Notes: generated by a model not told the origin, from the letters alone. DNA of 64,000 nt from Butyrivibrio sp. MC2013 (GCF_000424585.1 NZ_AUKE01000009.1:1-64000), one strand, 5' to 3'; shown: positions 7,679 to 17,158, counted from the stretch's first letter. Numbers and translations are program-made.

Positions 7679-8413
7679 TTATAGTGGTTGTTTAGAAGGC
7701 AGTCCAGCTTTTCGAGGATAGATTTTAGGACAACTCTTCTCTTTTTTGATAAAAATAATACTTCTGCCTATATCACTGGAAGGCAGAATGGTATCTTTTT
7801 GCATTACAAGCTTGCCGCCCAGTTTCTTTATAGCATTACCAGCATCCTTCATTTCCTCAGCAGCCTTATTACTCTTATATGCAATAAAGTCACCGCCAAC
7901 TCTTACATAAGGAAGTATATATTCAGATAAAGTAGACATATTGGCAACAGCTCTGGCAACACCGATGTCAAACTGTTCTCTTAAGGACCCAGACTTGGAA
8001 TTCGCATAATCTTCCGCCCTGCCATGAACAGTAATGATTCTGGAACCTTCATTATTAAGACCAAGTTCGTCAATTACAGTATCCAGGAATTTGACCCTCT
8101 TATTAAGAGAATCAAGTAGGGTAACCTGAAGATCAGGAAATACAATCCTGAGAGGGATACCGGGAAATCCTGCACCGGTACCCACATCGATAAGAGAAGC
8201 TTCCTTATTAAAATCATAATAATGTGCAGCCATAAGGCTATCAACGAAATGAAGCTTACAGACTTCATCAAACTCTGTGATTCCTGTAAGATTCATTACC
8301 TTATTCCATTCCACTAATAGATTAAAGTATTTATCAAACTGCTCAATCTGATGTGAAGATAAATTGACACCAATAGATGACATATCTTCTATCATACGGG
8401 AATAGTCATTCAT
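7679..8413 (-). CDS. rsmG: 16S rRNA (guanine527-N7)-methyltransferase
   Basis: A 244-residue SAM-dependent methylase (GidB) that modifies the 530 loop of 16S rRNA; its loss gives low-level streptomycin resistance in relatives. The SAM-binding loop is LIDVGTGAGFPGIPLRI, followed by LLDSLNKRVKFLD, and later RAVANMSTLSEY. It has a slightly extended basic C-terminus. It lies in the usual place between mnmG and parA. Confidence 0.95.
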   Translation of the reverse strand: MNDYSRMIEDMSSIGVNLSSHQIEQFDKYFNLLVEWNKVMNLTGITEFDEVCKLHFVDSLMAAHYYDFNKEASLIDVGTGAGFPGIPLRIVFPDLQVTLLDSLNKRVKFLDTVIDELGLNNEGSRIITVHGRAEDYANSKSGSLREQFDIGVARAVANMSTLSEYILPYVRVGGDFIAYKSNKAAEEMKDAGNAIKKLGGKLVMQKDTILPSSDIGRSIIFIKKEKSCPKIYPRKAGLPSKQPL

Positions 8414-8516
8414 AATTTATTCTCCATAACAAAATGATTAAATAATAATTTCGGAAATCTATTCTCATATTTTATAAGAAGAGAAAGTAAAATTCTTTAG
8501 TGATAAAAAAATTATT

Positions 8517-10451
8517 TCACCCCTTACTTCCAAGATATACAAGAAGTACTGATATATCTGCAGGATTAACTCCGCCTATTCTTGAAGCCTGGCCAATGCT
8601 TTCAGGTCTGAACTGTTTGAGCTTCTGCCTTGCTTCTATTCTTAGGCTTCCAATCTGATCATAATCTATATCAGATGGAATCTTTTTGATTTCCATTTTC
8701 TTAAAGGCTTCTACCTGAGCTTCCTGCCTGCTGATATATCCTTCATAACGGATTTCAATCTCTACCTGCTTGCCAACATCAGTGGGTATATCAGGTCTGT
8801 CAGGATCGATTTCACGTAGAACATCATATGAAAGCTCCGGTCTGCAGACAAGCTCTGCAAGAGAGCAGGCAGTCTTTAAACTGCTGGATCCATTTTTTTC
8901 CATAAATTCCTGGATATGAGCTGACGCTCCAACCTTTACTTTCTTTAGCCTGGCAATCTCATTTTTGATCATTTCTCTCTTTGCTCTGAGAGCAGTAATC
9001 TCCTCTTCTGAGATCAGGCCAGCTTCATAACCTTTTTCTCTAAGCCTCAGATCTGCATTATCCTGACGAAGAAGAAGCCTGTATTCAGCTCTTGAGGTCA
9101 TCATCCTATAAGGCTCCTGGTTATCCTTGGTAACAAGATCATCAATGAGCACTCCTATATAGCCTTCACTTCTGTCTATAGTGATATAGTCTTTGCCCTG
9201 AAGCTGTCTCACAGCATTGATCGCAGCATACAGACCCTGAGCCGCAGCTTCTTCATAACCGCTGCTGCCATTAAACTGACCTGCACAAAAACAGCCTCTT
9301 ATAGAATGTACTTCCAAAATAGGACTAAGCTGTCCTGAGCAAAGACAATCATATTCAATAGCATAAGCATTTTTTACAATTCTGCAGTTCTCAAGACCTT
9401 TGACAGATCTGTACATTTCCAGCTGCACATCTTCAGGCATGGATGAACTCATTCCATCTACATACATCTCATTGGTATAAGTTCCTTCAGGTTCTATGAA
9501 TACCTGATGCCTGTTATGATCAGGAAACTTGATGACCTTATCTTCAATAGAAGGACAATATCTGGGACCAACACCTTCTATGACACCGGAATAGATAGGA
9601 GACCTATCTATACTCTTTCTGATGATCTCATGGGTCTTTTCATTAGTATAAGTAAGATAGCAGGGAAGCTGCTCTCTCTGAACAGTTGCAGGGTCTGTAG
9701 AAAAAGAAAAGGGAACCACAGGGCTGTCACCATTTTGAATACTCATCTTAGAGTAATCTATGCTATTACCGTCCAACCTGGCAGGAGTTCCTGTTTTAAA
9801 TCTTCTAAGTCTGATACCGTTACTTTCAAGAGATGCAGAAAAATTATTTGATGCCTGCATACCATTAGGACCTGTATATGTGATAGACTCTCCGCACAGG
9901 CATCTGGCCTTTAGATAAGTTCCTGTACAGATAATAACCGCGCGGCAATTATATATACCACCTGTAGCGATCCTCACAGCTTTTACTTTCTTTAGATAGC
10001 CCAGCTTATGAAGATCATTTGAGAATTCATCCACCCCATCATCATTTATATCATCACATATTAGCTCTACTACTTCTGTCTGCTTGATAGTGATATTCTT
10101 TTCAGCCTCCAATATTTTCTTCATAGAAAGAGAGTACTGAAGCTTATCAGCCTGAGCACGAAGGGAATGTACAGCAGGTCCCTTAGAAGTATTGAGCATC
10201 TTGGACTGGAGAAATGTCTTGTCTATATTCTTGCCCATCTCTCCGCCAAGGGCATCAATCTCTCTAACAAGATGCCCCTTAGAAGATCCTCCTATATGAG
10301 GATTACAGGGCATAAAGGCAATATTATCTGCACTGACTGTGAATACAACAGTCTTCATACCCAGTCTGGCAGAGGCAAGCGCTGCCTCGCAGCCTGCATG
10401 GCCTGCACCTATCACACATATATCAACTGAATCAATAATATAATTTTCCAT
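8517..10451 (-). CDS. mnmG: tRNA uridine-5-carboxymethylaminomethyl modification enzyme MnmG (GidA)
   Basis: A 644-residue FAD- and NADH-using partner of MnmE that installs the (carboxymethyl)aminomethyl group at wobble uridine 34. The N-terminal dinucleotide-binding motif is VIGAGHAGCEAALASARLG, with the family's downstream GGSSKGHLVREIDALGGEMG and later SSGYEEAAAQGLYA. The C-terminal helical domain is complete. Length matches the family. Confidence 0.97.
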   Translation of the reverse strand: MENYIIDSVDICVIGAGHAGCEAALASARLGMKTVVFTVSADNIAFMPCNPHIGGSSKGHLVREIDALGGEMGKNIDKTFLQSKMLNTSKGPAVHSLRAQADKLQYSLSMKKILEAEKNITIKQTEVVELICDDINDDGVDEFSNDLHKLGYLKKVKAVRIATGGIYNCRAVIICTGTYLKARCLCGESITYTGPNGMQASNNFSASLESNGIRLRRFKTGTPARLDGNSIDYSKMSIQNGDSPVVPFSFSTDPATVQREQLPCYLTYTNEKTHEIIRKSIDRSPIYSGVIEGVGPRYCPSIEDKVIKFPDHNRHQVFIEPEGTYTNEMYVDGMSSSMPEDVQLEMYRSVKGLENCRIVKNAYAIEYDCLCSGQLSPILEVHSIRGCFCAGQFNGSSGYEEAAAQGLYAAINAVRQLQGKDYITIDRSEGYIGVLIDDLVTKDNQEPYRMMTSRAEYRLLLRQDNADLRLREKGYEAGLISEEEITALRAKREMIKNEIARLKKVKVGASAHIQEFMEKNGSSSLKTACSLAELVCRPELSYDVLREIDPDRPDIPTDVGKQVEIEIRYEGYISRQEAQVEAFKKMEIKKIPSDIDYDQIGSLRIEARQKLKQFRPESIGQASRIGGVNPADISVLLVYLGSKG

Positions 10452-10572
10452 ATATATACCTGTTATAAAAATATTTAAATTAGTTTTTCTATATACTACT
10501 AATATAGTGATTTTCTATTTATCTGATCATTAGTAAAATAATCAAGCTGTCTTAGATAGTTGATTATCTTTA

Positions 10573-10717
10573 GTTAAACTCGCAAACGCTTCGCTTTTTG
10601 CTCGTTATAAAATCACTGCTGACGCAGTTCTACGGGTACGGGGCTAATAATCCCGCACCCGTAATCAAGATATTCCCACCACCTAAAGGTGGTGGGTTAT
10701 CTTGATTATTTTATATA
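10573..10717 (+). repeat. 145-bp four-hairpin intergenic repeat, copy 2
   Basis: This matches 2592-2736 in the same orientation with two differences, both in the loop/closing region of the third hairpin. It fills most of the 327-base gap between mnmE and mnmG. The rest of that gap is AT-rich and shows no gene. Confidence 0.9.
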
Positions 10718-10778
10718 TAATTTCTATTATAATAGATGATTTATAAAATATATTGGTTTTCATAAATATAGAATATGA

Positions 10779-12206
10779 TCACTTACCCATGCAGAATCTT
10801 GAGAATATCTCATTTACCAGATCTTCACTTACATCCAGTCCCAGGATCATACCCAGTGATTCATATGCATCCTTTAGATCAACTGCATAGAAATCTTCGC
10901 TCATACCCATATCAACACTATTCATAGTATTTCTAAGAGCATTTAGAGTTTTGATCAGTAGCTTTTTTTGCCTGATATTGGTCACATAAACTTCAGAATC
11001 AGGTGTAAGTCTTCCTTCAAAGAAGAGCTTGCTAATAGAATCTTTGATCTCTTCTATTCCTGTCTGCATAGTCATAGATGTACGAATAACAGCAATATCA
11101 TTTAAATCAGCTTCATTTTTACTAATAAAAGATTCTAAATCTGATTTAGATACCTTGTCACTATCAGCGGCATCAGCCTTATTTAGAAGGATTATTATTT
11201 TCTTATCCTTTATAATATCAAATATTTCATTATCTTCTAATGTAAGTGGAGTGGTTGAGTCTATTACATATAGTACAAGATCTGCTTCGGCAGCATATTT
11301 CTTGGCTCTTTCCACACCAATAGCTTCTATTTTATCACTGGCCTGTCTGATACCTGCTGTATCATATACTCTAAGGAGTAAATCTCCCAGCTTAACATCC
11401 GTTTCGATTACATCTCGCGTAGTACCTGCAATATCTGTAACTATGGCAGTATCTTCACCGGTCAGTATATTTAGAAGGGACGACTTGCCGCTATTGGGTT
11501 TACCAACTATTACAGTAGATATACCTTTACTCCTAAGTCTTCCCTCTTCAGATGAATCAATGAGCTTTGCACAGCCTTTGATCAGCTTCTCCAGGATCTT
11601 ACTTAATCTCTCGGGATAGCCTGTAAGATCATAATTTTCAGGATCATCAAGTGCGGATTCTATATATGCCATTTCATATAAGATCTCTTTTCTCATGACA
11701 TCAATCTTGTCTTTGATGGCACCTCTTAGCTGCTTCTCAGAATTATTAAGAGCAAATTCCGACCTGGCTTCAATGATATCCATCACAGCCTCTGCGCCTG
11801 TGAGATCGATCCTGCCGTTTAAGAAAGCACGCTTAGTAAATTCACCGGGCTCAGCAAGGCGACATATATCTTCATCCTCAGTAATAAGCTCCAAAATCTC
11901 TTTCATGACCATACTGCCGCCATGGCAATTGATCTCTACTACATCTTCTCTTGTATAGGAATTTGGTTTCTTCATAAGTGAAACCATGACTTCATCAATG
12001 ATCTCGCCTTTATCATCCAGAAAATATCCAAATCTTATAGTAGAGCTCTTATGTCCTTTAAGAGAATGAGTCTTATCCTTATTTACATAATATTTATCTG
12101 CAACTTCTATAGCGCGGCTGCCGCTGATCCTGATGATACCTATTCCGGCATCAGTCATTGCAGTAGATATGGCAGCTATAGTGTCTTCATTTGTATTGAT
12201 CTTCAT
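10779..12206 (-). CDS. mnmE: tRNA modification GTPase MnmE (TrmE)
   Basis: A 475-residue GTPase forming the MnmE-MnmG complex for U34 modification. The N-terminal tetrahydrofolate-binding domain begins DTIAAISTAMTDAGIGIIRI. The central G domain has the P-loop GKPNSGKSSLLN, the G3 motif YDTAG and the G4 motif NKAD. It ends in the conserved FCMGK tail holding the essential cysteine. It is encoded next to mnmG, from which it is separated only by the repeat. Confidence 0.97.
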   Translation of the reverse strand: MKINTNEDTIAAISTAMTDAGIGIIRISGSRAIEVADKYYVNKDKTHSLKGHKSSTIRFGYFLDDKGEIIDEVMVSLMKKPNSYTREDVVEINCHGGSMVMKEILELITEDEDICRLAEPGEFTKRAFLNGRIDLTGAEAVMDIIEARSEFALNNSEKQLRGAIKDKIDVMRKEILYEMAYIESALDDPENYDLTGYPERLSKILEKLIKGCAKLIDSSEEGRLRSKGISTVIVGKPNSGKSSLLNILTGEDTAIVTDIAGTTRDVIETDVKLGDLLLRVYDTAGIRQASDKIEAIGVERAKKYAAEADLVLYVIDSTTPLTLEDNEIFDIIKDKKIIILLNKADAADSDKVSKSDLESFISKNEADLNDIAVIRTSMTMQTGIEEIKDSISKLFFEGRLTPDSEVYVTNIRQKKLLIKTLNALRNTMNSVDMGMSEDFYAVDLKDAYESLGMILGLDVSEDLVNEIFSRFCMGK

Positions 12207-12220
12207 AAATACCTCAAATG

Positions 12221-12261
12221 AGAATAAAGGGGACCCTAATGCATGAGCATTTAGGATCCCC
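12221..12261 (-). terminator. Terminator between jag and mnmE
   Basis: GGGGATCCTAAATGC and its near-perfect complement flank a four-base loop. They are followed on the minus strand by CTTTATT. The hairpin separates the rnpA-yidD-yidC-jag group from mnmE, so mnmE may have its own promoter or depend on read-through. Confidence 0.75.
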
Positions 12262-12282
12262 GCCTTATAGTAAGCCTACAGC

Positions 12283-13059
12283 TTATTTCTTTAAAGTAAC
12301 AACAACCCTGCGGTAAGGTTCCTCGCCCTCACTATGAGTTGTAACATATCTGTCAGCCTGAAGTGCAGAATGAATGATCCTGCGTTCATAAGGATTCATA
12401 GGTTCAAGTGAAACACTTGTGCGAGACTTGCGAACCTTATAAGCTATATTTTTGGCAAGATTCTCAAGAGTAGCTTTGCGGCGCTGACGATAATTCTCAG
12501 TATCTACCTTAACATGAACATAAGTATCGGTTTCCTTGTTTACTACAAGTGAAAGAAGATACTGCAGAGAATCAAGGGTCTGTCCTCTTTTACCTATAAG
12601 GACACCCATATCAGCTCCTGACAGATCTGCATTAAGTACAAGATTCTCACTGTCAAAGGAAAGATCAAGTGTAACAGGCATATCCATTGCCTTAAATATA
12701 TCTGCAAGGAAGGACTCTGCTTCAGAGATAAGTGCATCTGAGTCAATAGATGATCTATCCTTATCTGCTGCTTCATTAGTTTTTGCAGCTTCTTCAACTG
12801 CTGCTACTGCTTCAGCCTTAACTTCCTTTACAGGAGCTGCTACGAAAGAAGCTTCCTCTTTTACGATCTCTTCTTCAACTTTTTCTTCCTTGATCCTGGC
12901 TCTGATAACAGCAGGCTTAACTCCCATCCCCAAAAATCCAAGACTACCTTCTGTGACAACTTCATAATCAAGCCTGTCTGATGTAACAACCAGTGACTCG
13001 CATGCCTCTGTGATAGCATCATCTACAGTCCTGGCTGTATATTCCTTATACTCATTCAT
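12283..13059 (-). CDS. jag: RNA-binding protein Jag/KhpB (KH + R3H)
   Basis: A 258-residue cytoplasmic RNA-binding protein. An N-terminal Jag domain (YTARTVDDAITEACESL) is followed by an acidic, Ala/Glu-rich linker. A KH domain with the GKRGQTLDSLQYLLSL loop comes next, then a C-terminal R3H domain (PYERRIIHSALQ). Relatives partner with KhpA and affect cell elongation. It lies 18 bases after yidC on the same strand, the usual order. Confidence 0.94.
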   Translation of the reverse strand: MNEYKEYTARTVDDAITEACESLVVTSDRLDYEVVTEGSLGFLGMGVKPAVIRARIKEEKVEEEIVKEEASFVAAPVKEVKAEAVAAVEEAAKTNEAADKDRSSIDSDALISEAESFLADIFKAMDMPVTLDLSFDSENLVLNADLSGADMGVLIGKRGQTLDSLQYLLSLVVNKETDTYVHVKVDTENYRQRRKATLENLAKNIAYKVRKSRTSVSLEPMNPYERRIIHSALQADRYVTTHSEGEEPYRRVVVTLKK

Positions 13060-13077
13060 TGTATCTGCCCCCTGTTA

Positions 13078-14391
13078 TTATTTTGCATCATGTTCCTTAT
13101 CATATTCTTTGACAAGATTAGCTGCATAGAGAAGTGAATTCTTTCTGCAATTACCTGAGTTATAATAGCTTTCTGCCTCTGCAAGCTTTTCAGCTCTCTT
13201 CTTCTCTATCTCATATTCATCTTCAGTATTGCTGCTGATACCTGAGAGATTTCTGCTTCGGAAATTCTGATAATCACTAAGACCGGAAGTTCGCTCTCTC
13301 ATCTTCTCCATCTTCTTTTGAGCCTTATCTTTATTTGCTTCGATCATGGCATCAATATCGATCTTATCAATCCTGTGATTGATGATGATAGCTGTGATAG
13401 TACGTACAACAGCAGATGCTATCCAGTAGATACCCATACCTGCAGGAAGTGTAAAGCAGATATAAGCAGAGAAAAGAGGCATGGTAACATTCATGACCTT
13501 CATTGACTGCTGCATCTGGCTGGCAGTATCATTGGGATCAGGTCTGTCATTATTATTCTGAGTCATGCTGGTAGTCAGCTTGACTGAGAGATACTGAGTA
13601 GCAAATGCAAGGAAAGGAACGATGATAGCTGCGATGATTGAGATAATAGCTGCAGCTGTGATACCGTTCTTGATAGCCTGAGTAAACATATACTGAGGTG
13701 AATCAGCAATATTAAGACCCAGGAAGTTATTCATCTGAAGTACACTTGTATGTGTCTTATTTATAAGTGATTCCAGCTGAGAATTGCCATTTGCCCAGTT
13801 TGAGAGCTCATTCCAGTCAGCTGTGGAGCACTTATTAAGAATAGAAGCAATAGTATCGCTGGTAAGACCCTTATCAATATCGGAAGTGAACATCTTGGCC
13901 CCAGACAGACCTCTGAGTACTTCCTCTGCTCCCTTAGTCTGAAGTATTGAATCTGCCAGTGAAGTAAATACACTCTTCACAGCAGGAACAAACTTGGGCA
14001 TGTTATAGATAACACGATACAAAGGAAAAAGTATCAGCATCTGAAGGATCATCTGAACGCAGCTGCCGGACATTGATACGCCATACTTGGCATACACACC
14101 CTGCACTTCTTCATTCATCAAAAGCTGTGACTGCTGATCTTTTTTATCTTTATACTTTTCCTGGATGGCTTTGATCTCAGGCTGCATCTTGGACTGCAGC
14201 TTACTGAATTTCTGCTGTCTGTATGTCAGCGGGATCATTGCCAGATAGATGATCAGAGTAAAAAGAATAATGGCAATACCAATATTACCTACTGTAACTC
14301 TGCCTCCGGTTAAAACATTGGAAGCCCATGCCAAAAAAACATATATGGCATTCATGATCCATCCAAGGACCGTTGCGATAGCGTTCATCAT
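13078..14391 (-). CDS. yidC: Membrane protein insertase YidC/Oxa1 family
   Basis: A 437-residue polytopic membrane protein. The 60KD inner-membrane domain has a first membrane segment near the N-terminus, then a cytoplasmic hairpin (TYRQQKFSKLQSKMQPEIKAI) and a YGVSMSGSCVQMILQ segment. Several C-terminal membrane helices are followed by a charged cytoplasmic tail. It is longer than Bacillus SpoIIIJ because of an insert of about 100 residues (residues 155-235) outside the membrane. There is no lipobox. It is the insertase for Sec-dependent and independent proteins. Two adjacent ATGs start it; either is possible. Confidence 0.93.
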   Translation of the reverse strand: MMNAIATVLGWIMNAIYVFLAWASNVLTGGRVTVGNIGIAIILFTLIIYLAMIPLTYRQQKFSKLQSKMQPEIKAIQEKYKDKKDQQSQLLMNEEVQGVYAKYGVSMSGSCVQMILQMLILFPLYRVIYNMPKFVPAVKSVFTSLADSILQTKGAEEVLRGLSGAKMFTSDIDKGLTSDTIASILNKCSTADWNELSNWANGNSQLESLINKTHTSVLQMNNFLGLNIADSPQYMFTQAIKNGITAAAIISIIAAIIVPFLAFATQYLSVKLTTSMTQNNNDRPDPNDTASQMQQSMKVMNVTMPLFSAYICFTLPAGMGIYWIASAVVRTITAIIINHRIDKIDIDAMIEANKDKAQKKMEKMRERTSGLSDYQNFRSRNLSGISSNTEDEYEIEKKRAEKLAEAESYYNSGNCRKNSLLYAANLVKEYDKEHDAK

Positions 14392-14425
14392 AAGAAAAAA
14401 TCCTCCAAAAACCCCTCTTTACTTA

Positions 14426-14635
14426 TCAAGGAACCGGATCGTATCCTCCATTGGAAAACGGATTACAACGAATGATCCTCCATGCGGCAAGAAGGCCCCC
14501 CTTAAAAGCTCCATACTTCTCAACAGCTTCAAGAGCATACTCTGAGCAAGTAGGGATATAAGGACACTTTGTAGACTTCATGGGTGATATGTATTTCCTG
14601 TATACTTTAATAAGTAAAATAAATATCTTCTTCAT
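14426..14635 (-). CDS. yidD: Membrane protein insertion efficiency factor YidD
   Basis: A 69-residue family member with [20 protein letters not shown] and the downstream [18 protein letters not shown], including the conserved cysteines. It overlaps the end of rnpA by four bases (ATGA), indicating translational coupling, and lies upstream of yidC. Confidence 0.95.
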   Translation of the reverse strand: MKKIFILLIKVYRKYISPMKSTKCPYIPTCSEYALEAVEKYGAFKGGLLAAWRIIRCNPFSNGGYDPVP

Positions 14636-14982
14636 AATAAAACTTGATGCCTGCTATTTTTCTTTAAGCAGACTTTTTCAGCCAGTCTCAAAAAGGATCT
14701 CTCGAGAGAATGATAATCAGCATCTCCACCTCCTGATCTGGCAATAACTACCACGTCCAAACCACTATTGAACGCTTCTTCATTTAATCTTGCAATCTCT
14801 CTGATGAGCCTTGCAAAATGGTGTCTCACGACACTGTTTCCAACTTTTTTGGAACATGATATACCAAGACGATTGACACTGCTGCCATTTTCCCACACAT
14901 ACAGAACTATATTTCTGTCAGCAGCAGATCTGCCGTTTTGATACACATTTCTGAAATCTTCATTTCTCTTAAGTGATATCAT
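14632..14982 (-). CDS. rnpA: Ribonuclease P protein component
   Basis: A 116-residue basic protein that aids the RNase P RNA in maturing tRNA 5' ends. The N-terminus [17 protein letters not shown] and the central [14 protein letters not shown] are typical. The usual RNR-K-R segment reads [10 protein letters not shown], so several canonical basic residues of the RNA-binding motif are replaced. The position between rpmH and yidD confirms identity. Confidence 0.93.
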   Translation of the reverse strand: MISLKRNEDFRNVYQNGRSAADRNIVLYVWENGSSVNRLGISCSKKVGNSVVRHHFARLIREIARLNEEAFNSGLDVVVIARSGGGDADYHSLERSFLRLAEKVCLKKNSRHQVLL

Positions 14983-15020
14983 CTCTGGTCTATACCTGCA
15001 AATATATCATCACATGCACA

Positions 15021-15056
15021 TAAAAGAAAAAGGCCACATTTATCAAAAATGCGGCC
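15021..15056 (-). terminator. Terminator between rpmH and rnpA
   Basis: AGGCCGCATTT pairs with AAATGTGGCCT (one G-U) around a short loop and is followed on the minus strand by TTTTCTTTTA. It likely limits transcription from rpmH into rnpA. Confidence 0.85.
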
Positions 15057-15067
15057 TCGCTGTCCGA

Positions 15068-15205
15068 TTAAGCAGATAATCTCTTTCTTCCTTTAAGTCT
15101 TCTGGCAGCCAGTACTTTTCTTCCTCCCGGAGTACTCATTCTTGCTCTGAAACCATGTACTCTCTTGCGCTGAAGCTTGTGCGGCTGGAATGTCATCTTT
15201 GCCAT
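15068..15205 (-). CDS. rpmH: 50S ribosomal protein L34
   Basis: A 45-residue highly basic protein, [19 protein letters not shown] and on to [15 protein letters not shown], ending RKRLSA. AAAGGAGGTG sits upstream of the ATG. It is the first gene leftward from oriC, as in most bacteria. Confidence 0.97.
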   Translation of the reverse strand: MAKMTFQPHKLQRKRVHGFRARMSTPGGRKVLAARRLKGRKRLSA

Positions 15206-15263
15206 GTCTGAAACACCTCCTTTTCGACAAATATTCAGTCCATAGGACCGGAGCTTAATTAGC

Positions 15264-15303
15264 TCAGTAAAAAATCTGATTCCCTGACAGGAAAACAGAT
15301 TTT
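15264..15303 (-). terminator. Attenuator-like hairpin in the rpmH leader
   Basis: In the rpmH 5' leader AAAATCTG..TTTCCTG pairs with AGGGAA..CAGATTTT and is followed by further U residues and a second small dyad (GAGCT..AGCTC). The shape is that of a terminator placed between promoter and gene, about 60 bases before the start codon. Confidence 0.5.
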
Positions 15304-15343
15304 ATGCTGTCTGTAATAATCCTGTGTGGAAAAAATCGTTATC

Positions 15344-15372
15344 ATTATATATAAAAAATGGATTTTCGTCAA
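15344..15372 (-). promoter_or_regulatory. Promoter for rpmH
   Basis: On the minus strand TTGACG (15372-15367) is followed after 17 bases by TATAAT (15349-15344), a near-consensus sigma-A promoter driving rpmH leftward. Confidence 0.8.
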
Positions 15373-15399
15373 GCATTCAAAAGCGAAATTGAGTTTTTA

Positions 15400-15760
15400 A
15401 GCCATTTTCCAAATTTTCCAAAAAAGTTATCCACATTTTTATTGTCAATATTTAGTATATATTAAGATTATCCACATCAATATATGGAAAATGTGGATAA
15501 GTTGTGGTTTCTGTTGAAATATCTTTTATAATCCACAATTTGTGGAAAAGATGTGGATAACCTGGGTATTATTTAAGCCAAAATTTAGATTTAGGCGAGT
15601 TTTTCCACACTCAGACTGTGTGTTTAGGGGATTATCCGTCTGTGTATAACGAAATTTATTTTATTTTGGACCATTTTTTCAAAAAAGTTATCCACATATG
15701 ACATAAATTGAAGTTTTTTCTTATATAAGTTAATATTTTACTATATATTTTTTTCAGGGG
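15400..15760. other. Origin of replication oriC, rpmH-dnaA part
   Basis: This AT-rich, gene-free region contains DnaA boxes matching TTATCCACA at 15427-15435, 15468-15476 and 15688-15696 on the plus strand. TGTGGATAA occurs at 15492-15500 and 15552-15560 on the minus strand. Variant boxes lie at 15529-15537 (TAATCCACA) and 15641-15649 (TTATACACA, minus). The 15720-15755 stretch is almost pure A/T and could unwind. Coding direction flips here, which supports a bidirectional origin. Confidence 0.93.
15708..15736 (+). promoter_or_regulatory. Promoter for dnaA
   Basis: TTGAAG, 17 bases, then TAATAT, placed 31 bases before the dnaA start. It follows a DnaA box at 15688-15696, compatible with autoregulation by DnaA. 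Confidence 0.65.
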
Positions 15761-15766
15761 GATTCC

Positions 15767-17158
15767 ATGAGCTCAGACGAAATTACTAATGCACTAACAA
15801 TGGGTTGGGATCACATCAAGGGAAAGGTACGCGAAGATTCCGGTATCACGGACATCAGCTACAATACCTGGATCGATCCTTTGGTTTTTCATGCCTTTAA
15901 AGGCAATTGCGTAGAGATCCTGATACCTCAGGACAACACCATAGCCCAGAATTACATCTCCAGTCACTACCTTAACTTTTTTAAGGTAGCAATTTCAGAA
16001 CTGATAGGTTCTGTTGTCGATGTATCTTTTCTGCTTCAAAAAGATGTCACCATTAATTATGAAGAAACTCCTTCACATGACACTGACAAAATCAGAGAAA
16101 CAGCTGAAAACAGCTATGAAAACTCAAATCTTAATCCCAAATACAGATTTGATACCTTCGTCGTAGGTAATAATAATAAGTTTGCCCATTCCGCAGCACT
16201 TGCTGTTGCAGATTTTCCGGGTGAGAACTATAATCCTCTTTTCCTCTACGGAGGACCGGGACTTGGTAAGACCCACCTTATGCATTCCATAGGCCATTAT
16301 ATTATGGAACATAATTCCGCAGCCAAGGTACTCTATGTCACATCAGAGCAGTTTACTAATGAAGTTATCGAGTCCATCAGATCTGGTAAACAGGAATCAA
16401 TGTCAAGACTGCGTGAAAAATACCGTAAGGTAGATGTTCTCATGGTCGATGACGTACAGTTTATTATAGGTAAGGAATCCACTCAGGAAGAATTCTTCCA
16501 TACATTTAATGAACTCCATCAGGCAGGTAAGCAGATCATCCTGTCCTCTGACCGTCCTCCAAAGGAAATGGAGACTCTTGAAGAACGCTTCCGTTCACGT
16601 TTTGAAATGGGCCTAATTGCTGATATCCAGGCCCCTGATTATGAGACCAGAATGGCCATCCTTCGTAAGAACGCAGAGAACTTTGGCGGACACTTTGGAG
16701 ATGACATACTCGAGTACATCGCCAATAACATCAAGAGCAATATCCGAGAGCTGGAGGGTGCGTTTAACAAGATCATAGCCTACTCCAGACTTAATAATGT
16801 AGACATAACCCTTGATAATGCCAAAAATGCCCTTAGGGACATCATATCTCCTGACACATCCAAGATCATCACACCCTCTCTTATCATCAACACAGTATGT
16901 GAGCAGTACGATGTGCGCATAGATGATGTCATATCCAAGAAGAGAAACTCAGAGATCGTGACTCCCAGACAGATCATCATGTATCTGTGCAGGGAAATGA
17001 CAGACAGCTCCCTCGAAGAGATAGGACGTACCCTTGGCAAAAAGGATCATACAACTGTTATGTCGGGGATAAGTCGTATAAAAGAGAAGCTTTCTCAGGA
17101 TGAGGAACTTGTGAAAAATGTGGATATCATCAAAAAGAAGTTGGGTTCCGGTAACTGA
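15767..17158 (+). CDS. dnaA: Chromosomal replication initiator DnaA
   Basis: A 463-residue AAA+ initiator that binds DnaA boxes and opens oriC. Domain I is at the N-terminus (SYNTWIDPLVFHAF) and a short variable linker follows. The AAA+ core has the P-loop GPGLGKTHL, Walker B LMVDDVQF and an arginine-finger region (EERFRSRFEMG). Domain IV has the helix-turn-helix signature KKDHTTVMSGISRI. A ribosome site AGGGGGA precedes the ATG. Confidence 0.98.
   Translation: MSSDEITNALTMGWDHIKGKVREDSGITDISYNTWIDPLVFHAFKGNCVEILIPQDNTIAQNYISSHYLNFFKVAISELIGSVVDVSFLLQKDVTINYEETPSHDTDKIRETAENSYENSNLNPKYRFDTFVVGNNNKFAHSAALAVADFPGENYNPLFLYGGPGLGKTHLMHSIGHYIMEHNSAAKVLYVTSEQFTNEVIESIRSGKQESMSRLREKYRKVDVLMVDDVQFIIGKESTQEEFFHTFNELHQAGKQIILSSDRPPKEMETLEERFRSRFEMGLIADIQAPDYETRMAILRKNAENFGGHFGDDILEYIANNIKSNIRELEGAFNKIIAYSRLNNVDITLDNAKNALRDIISPDTSKIITPSLIINTVCEQYDVRIDDVISKKRNSEIVTPRQIIMYLCREMTDSSLEEIGRTLGKKDHTTVMSGISRIKEKLSQDEELVKNVDIIKKKLGSGN

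Noticed and set aside
11029..11619. 196-codon plus-strand frame inside mnmE
   Set aside because: It is the Ser/Ile-rich mirror of the GTPase domain, with no homologous motif or start signal.
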